Below are positions 19,146-28,504 of a stretch of DNA of 64,000 nt, piece after piece. The first letter of the stretch is position 1, and each line of letters opens with the position of its first letter. The DNA lies in NCBI GenBank assembly GCA_001839685.1, contig MLAK01000679.1, positions 3,588 through 67,587 on the forward strand, read 5' to 3'. The position numbers were made by a program, and so were the translations under genes. The DNA is from Tritrichomonas foetus (lineage: Eukaryota; Parabasalia; Tritrichomonadida; Tritrichomonadidae). The notes beneath the pieces were generated by a model that saw nothing but the letters and a program-made list of their open reading frames with translations, did not search any database and was not told where the DNA came from.

Positions 19146-19559
19146 CACAAAACCAAGATTTTGGTCGTAAACGTCTTCCATGTCGATTAAAAATTTTGCG
19201 TCGATATTTCCACCAATATTTTGGAAAGAAAAACGATTGTTTCATTAGTATTTTTAGAATCTCGAAATTTATTATTAAATAATATTCGAAATTTATTATA
19301 AAATAATATTCGAAATTTATTATTAAAATAAAATTCGAAATTTAAATTTATCATCGAATATCAAAACTATGTTATAGTGTCCAAAATATAATAAATATCA
19401 TTGGCAATCAATCCAGATTCAGTGTTATCATTATAGCAAAAATCATGCTCGAAACTCAATTGAGGTAATTTTTTTTCCCATCAAATTTTTTCCTAAAAAA
19501 TGCACTAAATCGTTTATTCAGAATTCAATTAAAGGTGGAATAGTTAACAAGATAATATT

Positions 19560-20045
19560 TCAAGTTTATGCTCAATGATAAAGATAATTGTCTACCTTTA
19601 ATTGATCATGAACTTGAAATATTAACAAGTTTACAACATCCAAATATTGTGACACTGTTTCACAATTTTATGGGAAATGGTTTATTTTACATGGCGATGG
19701 AATATATCAAAGGTGTCGATTTGCTATTGGTTGCACATTTCAATTCATCAGATTGAGTTCCATAAGAAAATGTAAAATATTTATTTTCTCAAATGGTTTC
19801 AGCATTAATGTATCGTCATTCTCAGAGAATTATCCACCGAAATTTAATAAAACATCATGATCACTTCAGATGAAATAATTATATATATCGACTTTGGAAT
19901 GACATGTTATTCATACGAAAATAAAGGTTCTTTTTGTGGATCATATTTTTATTGTTCACCTGAAAGATTTTTATCCATTCCATATTCATTTGAATTCAAT
20001 GTTATTTTTTTTTTTAATCAGAACTTTGTAAGAATAAACCCATAA
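19560..20045 (+). pseudogene. Decayed protein kinase remnant
   Basis: Kinase landmarks appear in order but in changing frames. First HELEILTSLQHPNIVTLFHNF and MAMEYIKGVDL (19598-19725), then a stop; next a frame with HRNL (HRD-like, near 19837); then another frame with IDFGM, KGSFCGSYFYCSPERF (DFG and activation loop, 19886-19965). No frame joins them. The glycine-rich loop and the C-lobe end are missing or unrecognisable. At least two frame changes and several stops separate the pieces, so this is a relic, not a gene. A sequencing-error explanation would need several independent errors. Neighbouring sequence on both sides is AT-rich and gene-free. Confidence 0.75.
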
Positions 20046-20416
20046 AAATTGTGTGTTTCAAGTAAAAATAGAATTGCATTAAAAATATCTAATTCATTCC
20101 TTTCTTTTTCTGAATAGACTACACTCTTCATGAATAATAATATAATGGGAAAGAGTTTATTAAGATTGATCAATTTTTACATTTGAATAAATCCTCAATC
20201 TAAGATAAAAGGTGACGTAAAATATTACATTTCCAAAAGTATGGTTTTTCATAAACTATGATATTTGAAGTGAATTCGAAAATAAATGCAATTTTGTCTG
20301 ATTACTGGTGTTAGAAAGTATTTTACAATCATAAGAAAAATCATACTATTTTATTTGGTAAGTTTAGAATCATAAATTACTGCTTTGGCCTCCGAAAAAT
20401 ATAGGGATGGAAAAAA
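20046..20416. other. Intergenic region
   Basis: AT-rich, no coding frame, no repeat. It may include the eroded C-terminal end of the kinase relic, but no motif supports that. Confidence 0.35.
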
Positions 20417-21829
20417 CTATGATTCTTCTTGAAGAAAATTGTCAATAATATTCAGGATATTTTGAGTAAAAAGCCTTATTTTATCATAAGGATCAGATAA
20501 AAATGGTTGAATTGTTTGGTGAAGTTCTGACAATGAAGCTTTGTCGAATTCACAAATATTGTGATTCTGTAACTTGTCCATGAACAAATTCAAGTTATTA
20601 ATAATTAAATCTACATGTTGTCGACTTAATGGAGTCTGAAAATAGTTCGACAAGAGTTGAAAAAAGCCTAGATCAAGGAAATTAAGATAAAATTCCGATG
20701 GACAAAGTAGAGAGAAAACAGATATAGCATTAACTGCATGATTTTTTGTCTTAAATGTTCCATTTTCATATGAATAGAATAAACTACTAATCAATGAAGA
20801 ATATTGATTAAAATTTTCACAAATGAAACCAATACTTTTCTCAATAAAAAGAATTGAATCAATTACGGCCAATTCATTTTCTTGATGAAGAAAAATCTGA
20901 CAAATGTAAAGTAATTTTGGCGTCAAAGTATGTGAATTCATATAATAAGAAACTTCTAAAATTTTTACAATAATTTCTGTATTATTCAATTCTTCATTCA
21001 AATAACCATCAATTGTTGCATCTAACTGGATGTTTAAATGATTGTTTAATTGATTGTTGAGTTGAGGGTTTAATGAATCAATAAGATTGTTAAAAACTTC
21101 AATGAAAAATGGCTCAATTAATTCAAAACTTCGGGATTGAACCATATACATATTTTCTATGGAGCTTAATGTGCTCTTAATCACTTCGATATTTTGAGAG
21201 GAAAGGAGATTATGGAAGAGATTTTGATATGTTGCATTTTGAATGTTTAATGAACAAGGACCCAACAATTCAATGCCAAAATCAATTACATATTTTTTGG
21301 AAACAACAAGTAAAATTTCTGAAATAATATTTTGATAGTCTTCAAGATTTGAAAAATGAGAAAGAACACATAGTCCACCACTATTACCAAAATAGTTACT
21401 TCCTCTGTCATTCATTTTAATAATATTCAAAATACTTTGTAAACTATTTGGTGCCTTCATATAAAGCAAATCAAAGATATTTAATGTAAATAATTTGTCT
21501 AGATTATGTCTGTTACTAGTTATTATAGAATTCATGAGTATATCAGAATCTGGTAAACTTTGGGAATAATATCTTACAAAAGATTCAATAAAAGAATAAT
21601 CAAATATTGGGATATTCATAGGATATGTTTCCATTAATAAATTTAAAGGTGATTTATTGGAATCAAATAGTTCAATACATTTTTCTGACAAATCTGAATC
21701 ACAATCTTCAGCAGGTTGAATTTCAATAATATCAGACTGTTCATTGTTATTACAATTATCTGGTCGCATTAAATTTTCGACTCTCTGATATTTTAGTCCA
21801 CTTTCAAATGATTTATAATCTGCATTCAT
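20417..21829 (-). CDS. Helical-repeat (armadillo-like) protein, 470 aa
   Basis: No enzyme motif is seen. The protein is mainly Leu/Ile/Asn/Ser with regular amphipathic helices, as in diverged armadillo/HEAT solenoids, a fold common in uncharacterised trichomonad proteins. A short low-complexity insert, NPQLNNQLNNHLNIQLD, lies near residue 255. The N-terminal 60 residues are acidic and probably disordered. The ATG at 21829 has a perfect initiator TCACTT (21832-21837) 2 bases before it, giving a leader of about 6 nt. It is divergent from the beta-propeller gene at 21970 with 140 bases between starts. Confidence 0.8.
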   Translation of the reverse strand: MNADYKSFESGLKYQRVENLMRPDNCNNNEQSDIIEIQPAEDCDSDLSEKCIELFDSNKSPLNLLMETYPMNIPIFDYSFIESFVRYYSQSLPDSDILMNSIITSNRHNLDKLFTLNIFDLLYMKAPNSLQSILNIIKMNDRGSNYFGNSGGLCVLSHFSNLEDYQNIISEILLVVSKKYVIDFGIELLGPCSLNIQNATYQNLFHNLLSSQNIEVIKSTLSSIENMYMVQSRSFELIEPFFIEVFNNLIDSLNPQLNNQLNNHLNIQLDATIDGYLNEELNNTEIIVKILEVSYYMNSHTLTPKLLYICQIFLHQENELAVIDSILFIEKSIGFICENFNQYSSLISSLFYSYENGTFKTKNHAVNAISVFSLLCPSEFYLNFLDLGFFQLLSNYFQTPLSRQHVDLIINNLNLFMDKLQNHNICEFDKASLSELHQTIQPFLSDPYDKIRLFTQNILNIIDNFLQEES

Positions 21830-21969
21830 TGAAGTGATGAAGAAATGTGATATAAAAATATACGCAACTTTTTGATAAATATATGACCGAATAATAATAG
21901 AAAAAATTCTGATTCTCTATTCAATTCTATAAAAAACACGTTTAAAAATTTGTTTTATTGAATGAAAAC

Positions 21970-24213
21970 ATGAAAAAGTTCCAAGGTTTTGATACTTTTG
22001 GTGAGCTTAATCATGGTTTCCACGAAGGAACATCTTTACTTATTCATACAAAAAATGAACAACTTGTCATTTATGATTTCAATAAATTAAATGAAATTGC
22101 GCGAACTACATTTAAACAGCCAATTGTCAGAACATTAATTCCTGTTATGAATAAACAACTTAGCTTTCGAGGAGTTGTTGTAACTGAAGATCAGATGGCT
22201 CATTTAATTGTACTCAAACAGAATGCATTGAAAAAATCAGCTTCATATGATCTTGGTCAAAAACTGACATTAAATTTTACTTTATTATTGGATGCACAAT
22301 TGCACAGCTATGTATTTTTTGAGAATGGGTTAATAGCACTTATTTCACAAAAATTATGTGAAAAAAAGAATACATTATGGCCACCAAAATCAATGATTAG
22401 GATTCATCGTCTTGTTCCTTATAATCAGTTTGAAGGAGAAGATTTACTATCAAACAATTCTGCTGGCTTCTTTTCATATCACTATGTTGGTGATGCATGT
22501 CATATAACATCATGGATAATTAAATTTCCTTCAAAAAGTATTATTAATGGACCTTTTTCAATCCAGATTAATCCTAATTCAGTATTCTTATCACCTTACT
22601 TTTTCTTACATGGAAATGATGTATATTCAGTAAAAAGACTCGAAAAAATTGGCCAACTGCCGAATGCATATTGTTGTTCAACGTATTTGGGTGATTCAGC
22701 AATAGTTTCGGATTCTGAAGGACATCTTTACAAAATTACTCACAAGAAAATAGAGAAATTAAGAGAACTTTCTGCACCACCTTTAAGATTAGAATATAAT
22801 GGGGAAAAATACATTTATCTTACAGCTAATGGTTTAATTAATGATAAATTAAATATTGGTGCTTCTTTTCCTTTAACTGACTGGGCAGGAATCTTTGTGT
22901 CAGGTGGATTTCCTCGTGTTCTTCCTGTTCCGCTTGTTTCTGCACCACAACCAAAAGTATCTGCTATTAAAATTGAAGAAAAATTGGTTACTTCAAATTC
23001 TGGAGGTAAATGGACACCTCCTCATAAAATTGTTGCATCAAATTCCATACGAGTTGGTCAATATGACTTTTTTGTTGTAGCTACAGCAGGAACTGTTCAT
23101 ATTTTGAAATCACATTTGAAAAATCCTTCAATCTTACCAATAACAGAATTTAACTGGGAACATCCTGTTTCTGCAGTTGCCATAAACTCGAAGCTATTTG
23201 CAGTTGCATGTGTTGAAAAAAAAATTAAAGTTCAACAATATTCAGGTGATGAATACTCTTTTTCATTTGAATCTAATTTATGTTTATGCCTTTCACTTTC
23301 TGAAACAACACTTGCATGTGGTTTTAGTGATGGTTCATTTATTTTAACATCGCTGAAAGAAAAAACACAGCTACTATCAGTTAGACCATTTAGAATTCCT
23401 GTTTATGGAGTTACTCATTGTGATGAAGATACAACTATTGTTCAATGGGGTAATGCTGTTGGAAAACTTTCTCCTAAAACAACAGAATGGATTAGACTTC
23501 CTTCTTTTTCTGGCTCATTGACAAGTGTTTTAGGGAAGCAAGGAATTTTATCCTTAGCTACACCAACTTCTGTTGATGTTTTTTCATTTGCTGATCAACA
23601 ACTAATGGCTAAAATCCCACAAAGAGCCGTTGGAATGTGTGTTAATAATAGGAAAACTTATATATTAACTATTAAGAATGAAGTTGTGGTATTACATTAT
23701 CATAGCTCATTAAAAATTGAAGCACAATTTGTTGTTAATGTTGATAATCCTTATGCAATTTTGGCATCAAATGATATTATTTATATACTATGCCAAAAAT
23801 GTATTTGTTTGTTTGATAAGAGTGGCAAAAAAATTGAAGATATTGAACTTGATACTAATCCAAAATATTATGATTTGTCATCAAAAGGTATATATTTAGT
23901 TATGTATCGTTCAATTTGGTTTGTTGAGAAAAAAGATAGTATTAAGAAAATATCTATCGATTTTACTAATATTTCTGCATTTAGTGTCGCTGATGAAAAT
24001 AGATTTGTTGTTGCTGCATCAGGCAAATTTTATTTCTGCGACAACAGTGGATCAAAACCATCTTTTTCTGCACTTGCAAAGTATGACAAGCCAATTCTTG
24101 GAATTCGATGTTACTCATCATTAATTGGTGGAAAAAATGATTCGTTATTTGCTTTATATAATGATCATACTTCAAATAAATGGCAAATTCCTGCACCAAA
24201 AGAAAATAAATAG
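21970..24213 (+). CDS. Beta-propeller-like protein, 747 aa
   Basis: Rich in beta-strand and turn patterns in repeating blocks, for example HPVSAVAINSKLFAVACVEK followed by IKVQQYSGDEYSF, and LSLSETTLACGFSDGSFILTS. This fits two diverged WD40-like propellers; canonical WD dipeptides are lost. No catalytic motif, signal peptide or membrane segment is visible. The frame opens at a TTG (21958); the first in-frame ATG is 21970. Another ATG at 21962 opens the three-codon frame ATGAAAACATGA, whose stop overlaps the main start. Codon choice is extremely AT-rich. It is divergent from the helical-repeat gene. Such proteins often serve in trafficking or ciliary coats, but no family can be named. Confidence 0.8.
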   Translation: MKKFQGFDTFGELNHGFHEGTSLLIHTKNEQLVIYDFNKLNEIARTTFKQPIVRTLIPVMNKQLSFRGVVVTEDQMAHLIVLKQNALKKSASYDLGQKLTLNFTLLLDAQLHSYVFFENGLIALISQKLCEKKNTLWPPKSMIRIHRLVPYNQFEGEDLLSNNSAGFFSYHYVGDACHITSWIIKFPSKSIINGPFSIQINPNSVFLSPYFFLHGNDVYSVKRLEKIGQLPNAYCCSTYLGDSAIVSDSEGHLYKITHKKIEKLRELSAPPLRLEYNGEKYIYLTANGLINDKLNIGASFPLTDWAGIFVSGGFPRVLPVPLVSAPQPKVSAIKIEEKLVTSNSGGKWTPPHKIVASNSIRVGQYDFFVVATAGTVHILKSHLKNPSILPITEFNWEHPVSAVAINSKLFAVACVEKKIKVQQYSGDEYSFSFESNLCLCLSLSETTLACGFSDGSFILTSLKEKTQLLSVRPFRIPVYGVTHCDEDTTIVQWGNAVGKLSPKTTEWIRLPSFSGSLTSVLGKQGILSLATPTSVDVFSFADQQLMAKIPQRAVGMCVNNRKTYILTIKNEVVVLHYHSSLKIEAQFVVNVDNPYAILASNDIIYILCQKCICLFDKSGKKIEDIELDTNPKYYDLSSKGIYLVMYRSIWFVEKKDSIKKISIDFTNISAFSVADENRFVVAASGKFYFCDNSGSKPSFSALAKYDKPILGIRCYSSLIGGKNDSLFALYNDHTSNKWQIPAPKENK

Positions 24214-24516
24214 CCTCAAGTCGAATTATTTCATGGCCTTATATTGTTGAATTCATTTCCCGATGAAATTCATTAAATACTGTGAATTTTTGTTGTTTAT
24301 TCCCTGTTAATAATTATAATAAAAATATTTTTTTATTTTTTTCTAACTTTTTTTTATATTTCATTAGAAAGAGATTCACCTTTATTTTCTATGATGCAGA
24401 TTCGATAGAAGAATATTTTTCGTCTTGTCTTAAAAACGAGCCATAATTATCATGTTATATGCAAAAAAATAAAATAAAAATAAGAAATTTCTTTATTCAC
24501 ACATAAATTATTACAT
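24214..24516. other. Intergenic region between convergent genes
   Basis: About 300 bases of AT-rich DNA with T-runs (24328-24355). It holds only the 3' flanks of the propeller and C2-domain genes. Confidence 0.4.
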
Positions 24517-25242
24517 TCAATGAATTTGAGTTTGTGTACCTGGCCCAATATGGCCATACTGCCCCATTACTGGCATGTATTGCCCTGGTGTAGTTGGTAA
24601 TTGCACAAACGGAGAATATCCAGGAAACTGTGTCGCCTGAATTGGCTGCACCGGCGGTTGATGTGGCTGTATTTGTTGAAACTGATGAACATGTGGTTGT
24701 ACATGTGGTGGTGGTTGAACATGTGGGGTTGTCTGAGGAATTTGGCCTCTCGGAAGATGATTCATATTTGGATTGTAAATCTGGCCGGGATTCATCCACA
24801 TTTGGGGAGACGCCTGATATCGAGGCTCATACGGCATCATTGGGGGCTGGAAAGCCGGGTGTCCAGCCGGCGCAATTTGTATGAGGAGCCTGCATTTTCC
24901 TCCATCTTGGCCTTCCACCAATGATTGGAGGTCAAACCAGTGATCGACTACGGAATAGGGCTCGAAACTATCAAGCTGAATATCGATTTTTGCGACTGCG
25001 AGATCATCATTTGAAATCGTTTTGTTTTTGACTGTGGCGTGAAGAACTGTGTTTGCTTTATCATTCAACGAAAAATGAAAATCTTGATTCCATAAAGGAC
25101 TCTGTGTATTTTCCCATACGCGCGTTTGCTGAACACCTGAACTTGTGGAGATTCGAAGGACCATATATAGATCTGAGTACGATAGAAATTCGGTTTTCGG
25201 AATGTCTACAGCTTGCACGACATGAACATGAAGCTGATTCAT
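24517..25242 (-). CDS. C2-domain protein with Pro/Gln/His-rich tail, 241 aa
   Basis: The N-terminal 125 residues form a C2 domain: LHVHVVQAVDIPKTEFLSYSDLYMVLRI is the first loop with the SDLY signature, then TRVWENTQSPLWNQDFHFSL, and a second loop near NDDLAVAKIDIQLDSF. Several calcium-binding aspartates are present but loop 3 looks incomplete. The tail from about residue 130 is low complexity, rich in Pro, Gln, His and Met (PHVQPPPHVQPHVHQF). C2 plus a proline/glutamine-rich tail is a recurrent architecture in trichomonads and is known to bind phospholipid membranes. The ATG at 25242 begins directly at the first strand. Confidence 0.88.
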   Translation of the reverse strand: MNQLHVHVVQAVDIPKTEFLSYSDLYMVLRISTSSGVQQTRVWENTQSPLWNQDFHFSLNDKANTVLHATVKNKTISNDDLAVAKIDIQLDSFEPYSVVDHWFDLQSLVEGQDGGKCRLLIQIAPAGHPAFQPPMMPYEPRYQASPQMWMNPGQIYNPNMNHLPRGQIPQTTPHVQPPPHVQPHVHQFQQIQPHQPPVQPIQATQFPGYSPFVQLPTTPGQYMPVMGQYGHIGPGTQTQIH

Positions 25243-25500
25243 TCTTGAAACATGTCACTAATTCCAATTTTTGACAAATTTTAGATCGTTCTCCTCACAA
25301 AAAATTTCGTTTTTTTCGGAGGATGGTGGCATTTATGACATGTTCAAGGAACTTTTTCTTATTCTAAATATTGACCAAATATTGACCTAATTCTAAACGG
25401 TATCGCAAGTCACTCTAAATTATTGTTTGTTTAGAGATATATTTTAATATAATAATTTACTTCTATTTAGAAAGTAGTTTTTTAAATATAAGATCTTTAA

Positions 25501-25562
25501 AACCGTTATATCATGAGATATTGTCAAAATTTGAAACATCATATAACTTTTATTTTTCACTT
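25501..25562 (+). promoter_or_regulatory. Promoter elements of the EF-hand-like gene: M3-like AACCGTTA and initiator TCACTT
   Basis: AACCGTTA (25501-25508) is followed by TCACTT (25557-25562), 37 bases before the ATG at 25599. The spacing between ATG and initiator is longer than in most genes here; a second, closer candidate TCAATC lies at 25574-25579. Confidence 0.4.
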
Positions 25563-25598
25563 TACATTTCTCTTCAATCCTCCAAATTTATAAACGAA

Positions 25599-28310
25599 AT
25601 GAGTTTAAATTCGATTCTTTTTTCAATTAAAAAGTCAATTTCTTCACGCGGTACAACAATCGATGATGTTGTTTTAGATTACGACAGGCGACGATCAGGA
25701 ATAATTTCCTTAAATCAATTTGATCATATTTTAACTTTATTTGGTGTCTCTTTTCAACCGCAAGAATATCGAATGGTAACTGACGCCTTTTCAGTTCCAG
25801 GGAACTGTATCAATCTCGCTCGTTTTGCAGATGCCATCAAATCATCACGAGAAGAAACTCCACAAAGAGAAAATTCCACTAAGCATTTCCAGGATTTGAA
25901 ACGGCGTTTATCAGCACGTCAGGTTAGCCTCCGAGACTTGCTTCGTCCCTATGATCGATTAAATCGCGGGATTATCAATCAGCATGATTTTATCAGGGCT
26001 GTTGGCTCATTTCCATCGTCCCAAGCAATAGTTGACATTTTCGCAATCGACGGCTTTCTCAACTTGAATGAAATATTGAGGATATATTCTGATGTTGAAA
26101 TGCCCCGAGATACTGAAAAAGTTCGACCACCGATTGTGGAAAATGTAATTCGTCAACTTATTCAAAGAAATATTGACATTTATTATTACATTCAATCAAA
26201 TGATAAATGTAATAATGGAAAACTCACAGTTCCACTTTTTCAAATGGCCATATCGACAAGTGGAATAAGACTTTCACCATCTGACTTGCGAGACTTTGTA
26301 GATTATTATGCTGATGATGGAATGGTCAATTATATCAACTTTTTCAATGATATGGACAAAATTATTGCATCTGACAAGTCCCTCTCATCATCATCTCAAA
26401 TGGGCATGTCATCAAATCAATCATATAATTCCATCAACCACTATAACAATGATGTTGATGGCACTTTTCGATATGAACGACCAAATAACTATTCAAATAA
26501 CACATCAAACTTCAGCAATAATTCGCGCAATAACTATAATTCCCGTACAAATCCAATCACTGGAATGAATGTTCCAGATCATATAGATACCGCACCACCA
26601 CGTTATCAACAAGCTGAAGCTCCTAATCTCGATAATATTATAAATAATATAAAAGGAATTTGCAAATCCAGGAAAATTCAATTATCAGATCTTTTCCCAC
26701 CACGTACTGCTTCCATGAATAAATTCCAATTTTCCCTCATTCTTAAGCAGGCTGGCCTACAACTCACAATTACAGAACTTGATTTTCTCTCAAATCATTT
26801 CGAAAATCGTGATGGTTTCGTTGATGTTCAAAAGTTCCTCAATATGGTTGAAATTCCAGTAGTCACTCATCACTTCAATCATGAAGATGCAGAAGCAATT
26901 ATTCAAAAAGTTCGAAATTTCCTCCAACAGAAACAACTGACTTTGGCCCCTCGTTTGGTGAAATTTGATAGAGAAGGAAGTGGTGAATTTAATGTGTCTC
27001 TTATCAATCAGGTTTTGAAGCAACTTGGAATGTATCTGACTGAGTTTGAACTTGAAGCACTTCAGGAAAAATTCCCTGGTCGTGTCATCCCGAATATTTG
27101 CTGGAACGATTTCACTCAGGCAGTAGATCCTCAAATTATGACACAACAAGGTCAATTTTCATGTAAATTTGAATCTCCAACTAAATCACCAATTCCTCCT
27201 GAATATGATTTAAGTCCAAGTCCACCACCATTACCTTCGAAAATACCGCCAAACATCTTCCCAATTCTTCAACAGATTCTACAATTCGTTAAACGTGGTA
27301 ATATTGAACTATCTGATGAATTCAGGGCTTTGGATAGAATTAGAGCAGGCTTTATTCAACCAACTGCATTCATTTCATTTATGAGTCAAACATTTCCAAG
27401 ATTAAATAGACAGCAAATAGATTCACTTTTATCGAATTATGGAAAATACGAATTCCACTATCCTGCATTTTTGAGAGATTTAGGTCAAGTTGAATCAGAA
27501 ATTTTGAATGATAATCGCTTCAATTCACCTCCTACATCACCTTCACAATCCAGTAATTATAATTATCAATATAATGCATCACAAATTAACTCTCCCTTTG
27601 AACCACATATTCCAAACAACTATAATTATAACAATTACAACAGTAATAATGGCCCACCTAAAAACTCCGGTGAATATAGTTCATCAATGAACTCGAATAC
27701 TCATGCTCAATCATTCACACAGATACTCAACGATAAAGACAATGAGATCTATCAAACCTTTTTAAGACGTATTAAAGCATTTTGTGTTCAAAGAATGATT
27801 ACTCCGATTGAACTTTTCAGAGAGAACGATCGAGCACGAATTGGTTATGTCCTAAATAGTCGTCTTGAAAGCTGTTTCCGAATGTATCAATTTTCATTCA
27901 CCCCTCAAGAAATTAAAACCATTATTTCCATTTTCCATGATCCTGAACACCCAGAACGATTTCTCTATAATCCACTCGTCCGCGAAATTGAGCAATTAAA
28001 GATTGTTCAAGAAGACGTGAAAATGGTTTTGAATCCACGTGAAAGGCAAGAGGAAATAAATGCTGCAGTTCGCCAAATTTTAAATGCAATTAGAGAAAAA
28101 CTCGTCGGCAGACGAAGACGAATAACGATGTATTTTTCTGGGATTTCTCGAAATTTCATTCCAGCAAATGATTTTGTTAGAAGGCTTTCTGATATGGATT
28201 TGATTTTCTCTAAACAAGACATTGAATTCCTTTTGTCAAAGTACCAACAAGGAAATGGAGTTGATTGGGGAAAGTTCTGTAATGATGTCGAACATAGTCA
28301 TTTCCTTTAG
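25599..28310 (+). CDS. EF-hand-like multi-repeat protein, 903 aa
   Basis: Built from about seven copies of a two-helix module resembling diverged EF-hand pairs. Typical cores are YDRRRSGIISLNQFDHIL, YDRLNRGIINQHDFIRAV, FDREGSGEFNVSLINQVL, LDRIRAGFIQPTAFISFM and NDRARIGYVLNSRLESCF. The loops keep D-x-x-x-x-G-x-I/F but lose most calcium ligands, so most sites probably do not bind calcium. Asn/Ser/Tyr-rich disordered linkers separate the modules (about 300-360 and 660-720). The frame extends upstream to a TTG at 25521; I use the ATG at 25599 (MSLNSILFS), which follows TATAAACGAA. Long EF-hand-like arrays of this kind are known in trichomonad genomes as uncharacterised proteins. A 192-residue relative may lie at 55983. 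Confidence 0.82.
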   Translation: MSLNSILFSIKKSISSRGTTIDDVVLDYDRRRSGIISLNQFDHILTLFGVSFQPQEYRMVTDAFSVPGNCINLARFADAIKSSREETPQRENSTKHFQDLKRRLSARQVSLRDLLRPYDRLNRGIINQHDFIRAVGSFPSSQAIVDIFAIDGFLNLNEILRIYSDVEMPRDTEKVRPPIVENVIRQLIQRNIDIYYYIQSNDKCNNGKLTVPLFQMAISTSGIRLSPSDLRDFVDYYADDGMVNYINFFNDMDKIIASDKSLSSSSQMGMSSNQSYNSINHYNNDVDGTFRYERPNNYSNNTSNFSNNSRNNYNSRTNPITGMNVPDHIDTAPPRYQQAEAPNLDNIINNIKGICKSRKIQLSDLFPPRTASMNKFQFSLILKQAGLQLTITELDFLSNHFENRDGFVDVQKFLNMVEIPVVTHHFNHEDAEAIIQKVRNFLQQKQLTLAPRLVKFDREGSGEFNVSLINQVLKQLGMYLTEFELEALQEKFPGRVIPNICWNDFTQAVDPQIMTQQGQFSCKFESPTKSPIPPEYDLSPSPPPLPSKIPPNIFPILQQILQFVKRGNIELSDEFRALDRIRAGFIQPTAFISFMSQTFPRLNRQQIDSLLSNYGKYEFHYPAFLRDLGQVESEILNDNRFNSPPTSPSQSSNYNYQYNASQINSPFEPHIPNNYNYNNYNSNNGPPKNSGEYSSSMNSNTHAQSFTQILNDKDNEIYQTFLRRIKAFCVQRMITPIELFRENDRARIGYVLNSRLESCFRMYQFSFTPQEIKTIISIFHDPEHPERFLYNPLVREIEQLKIVQEDVKMVLNPRERQEEINAAVRQILNAIREKLVGRRRRITMYFSGISRNFIPANDFVRRLSDMDLIFSKQDIEFLLSKYQQGNGVDWGKFCNDVEHSHFL

Positions 28311-28504
28311 ACGCAAATGAATTTGAATTAGATATATTATTTTATTTGATTTATTTTATTCATTATGTTATCAATAAAAATGTAAATATGAAAACATGTT
28401 TCTATCTTTTATTTTCCTGGCTTGCAAAATTGGATTGTTCTAAATACTTAATAGAAATCTGAATTACAAATAGTATTTTTTTATTATCAAACATGATATT
28501 GGTA

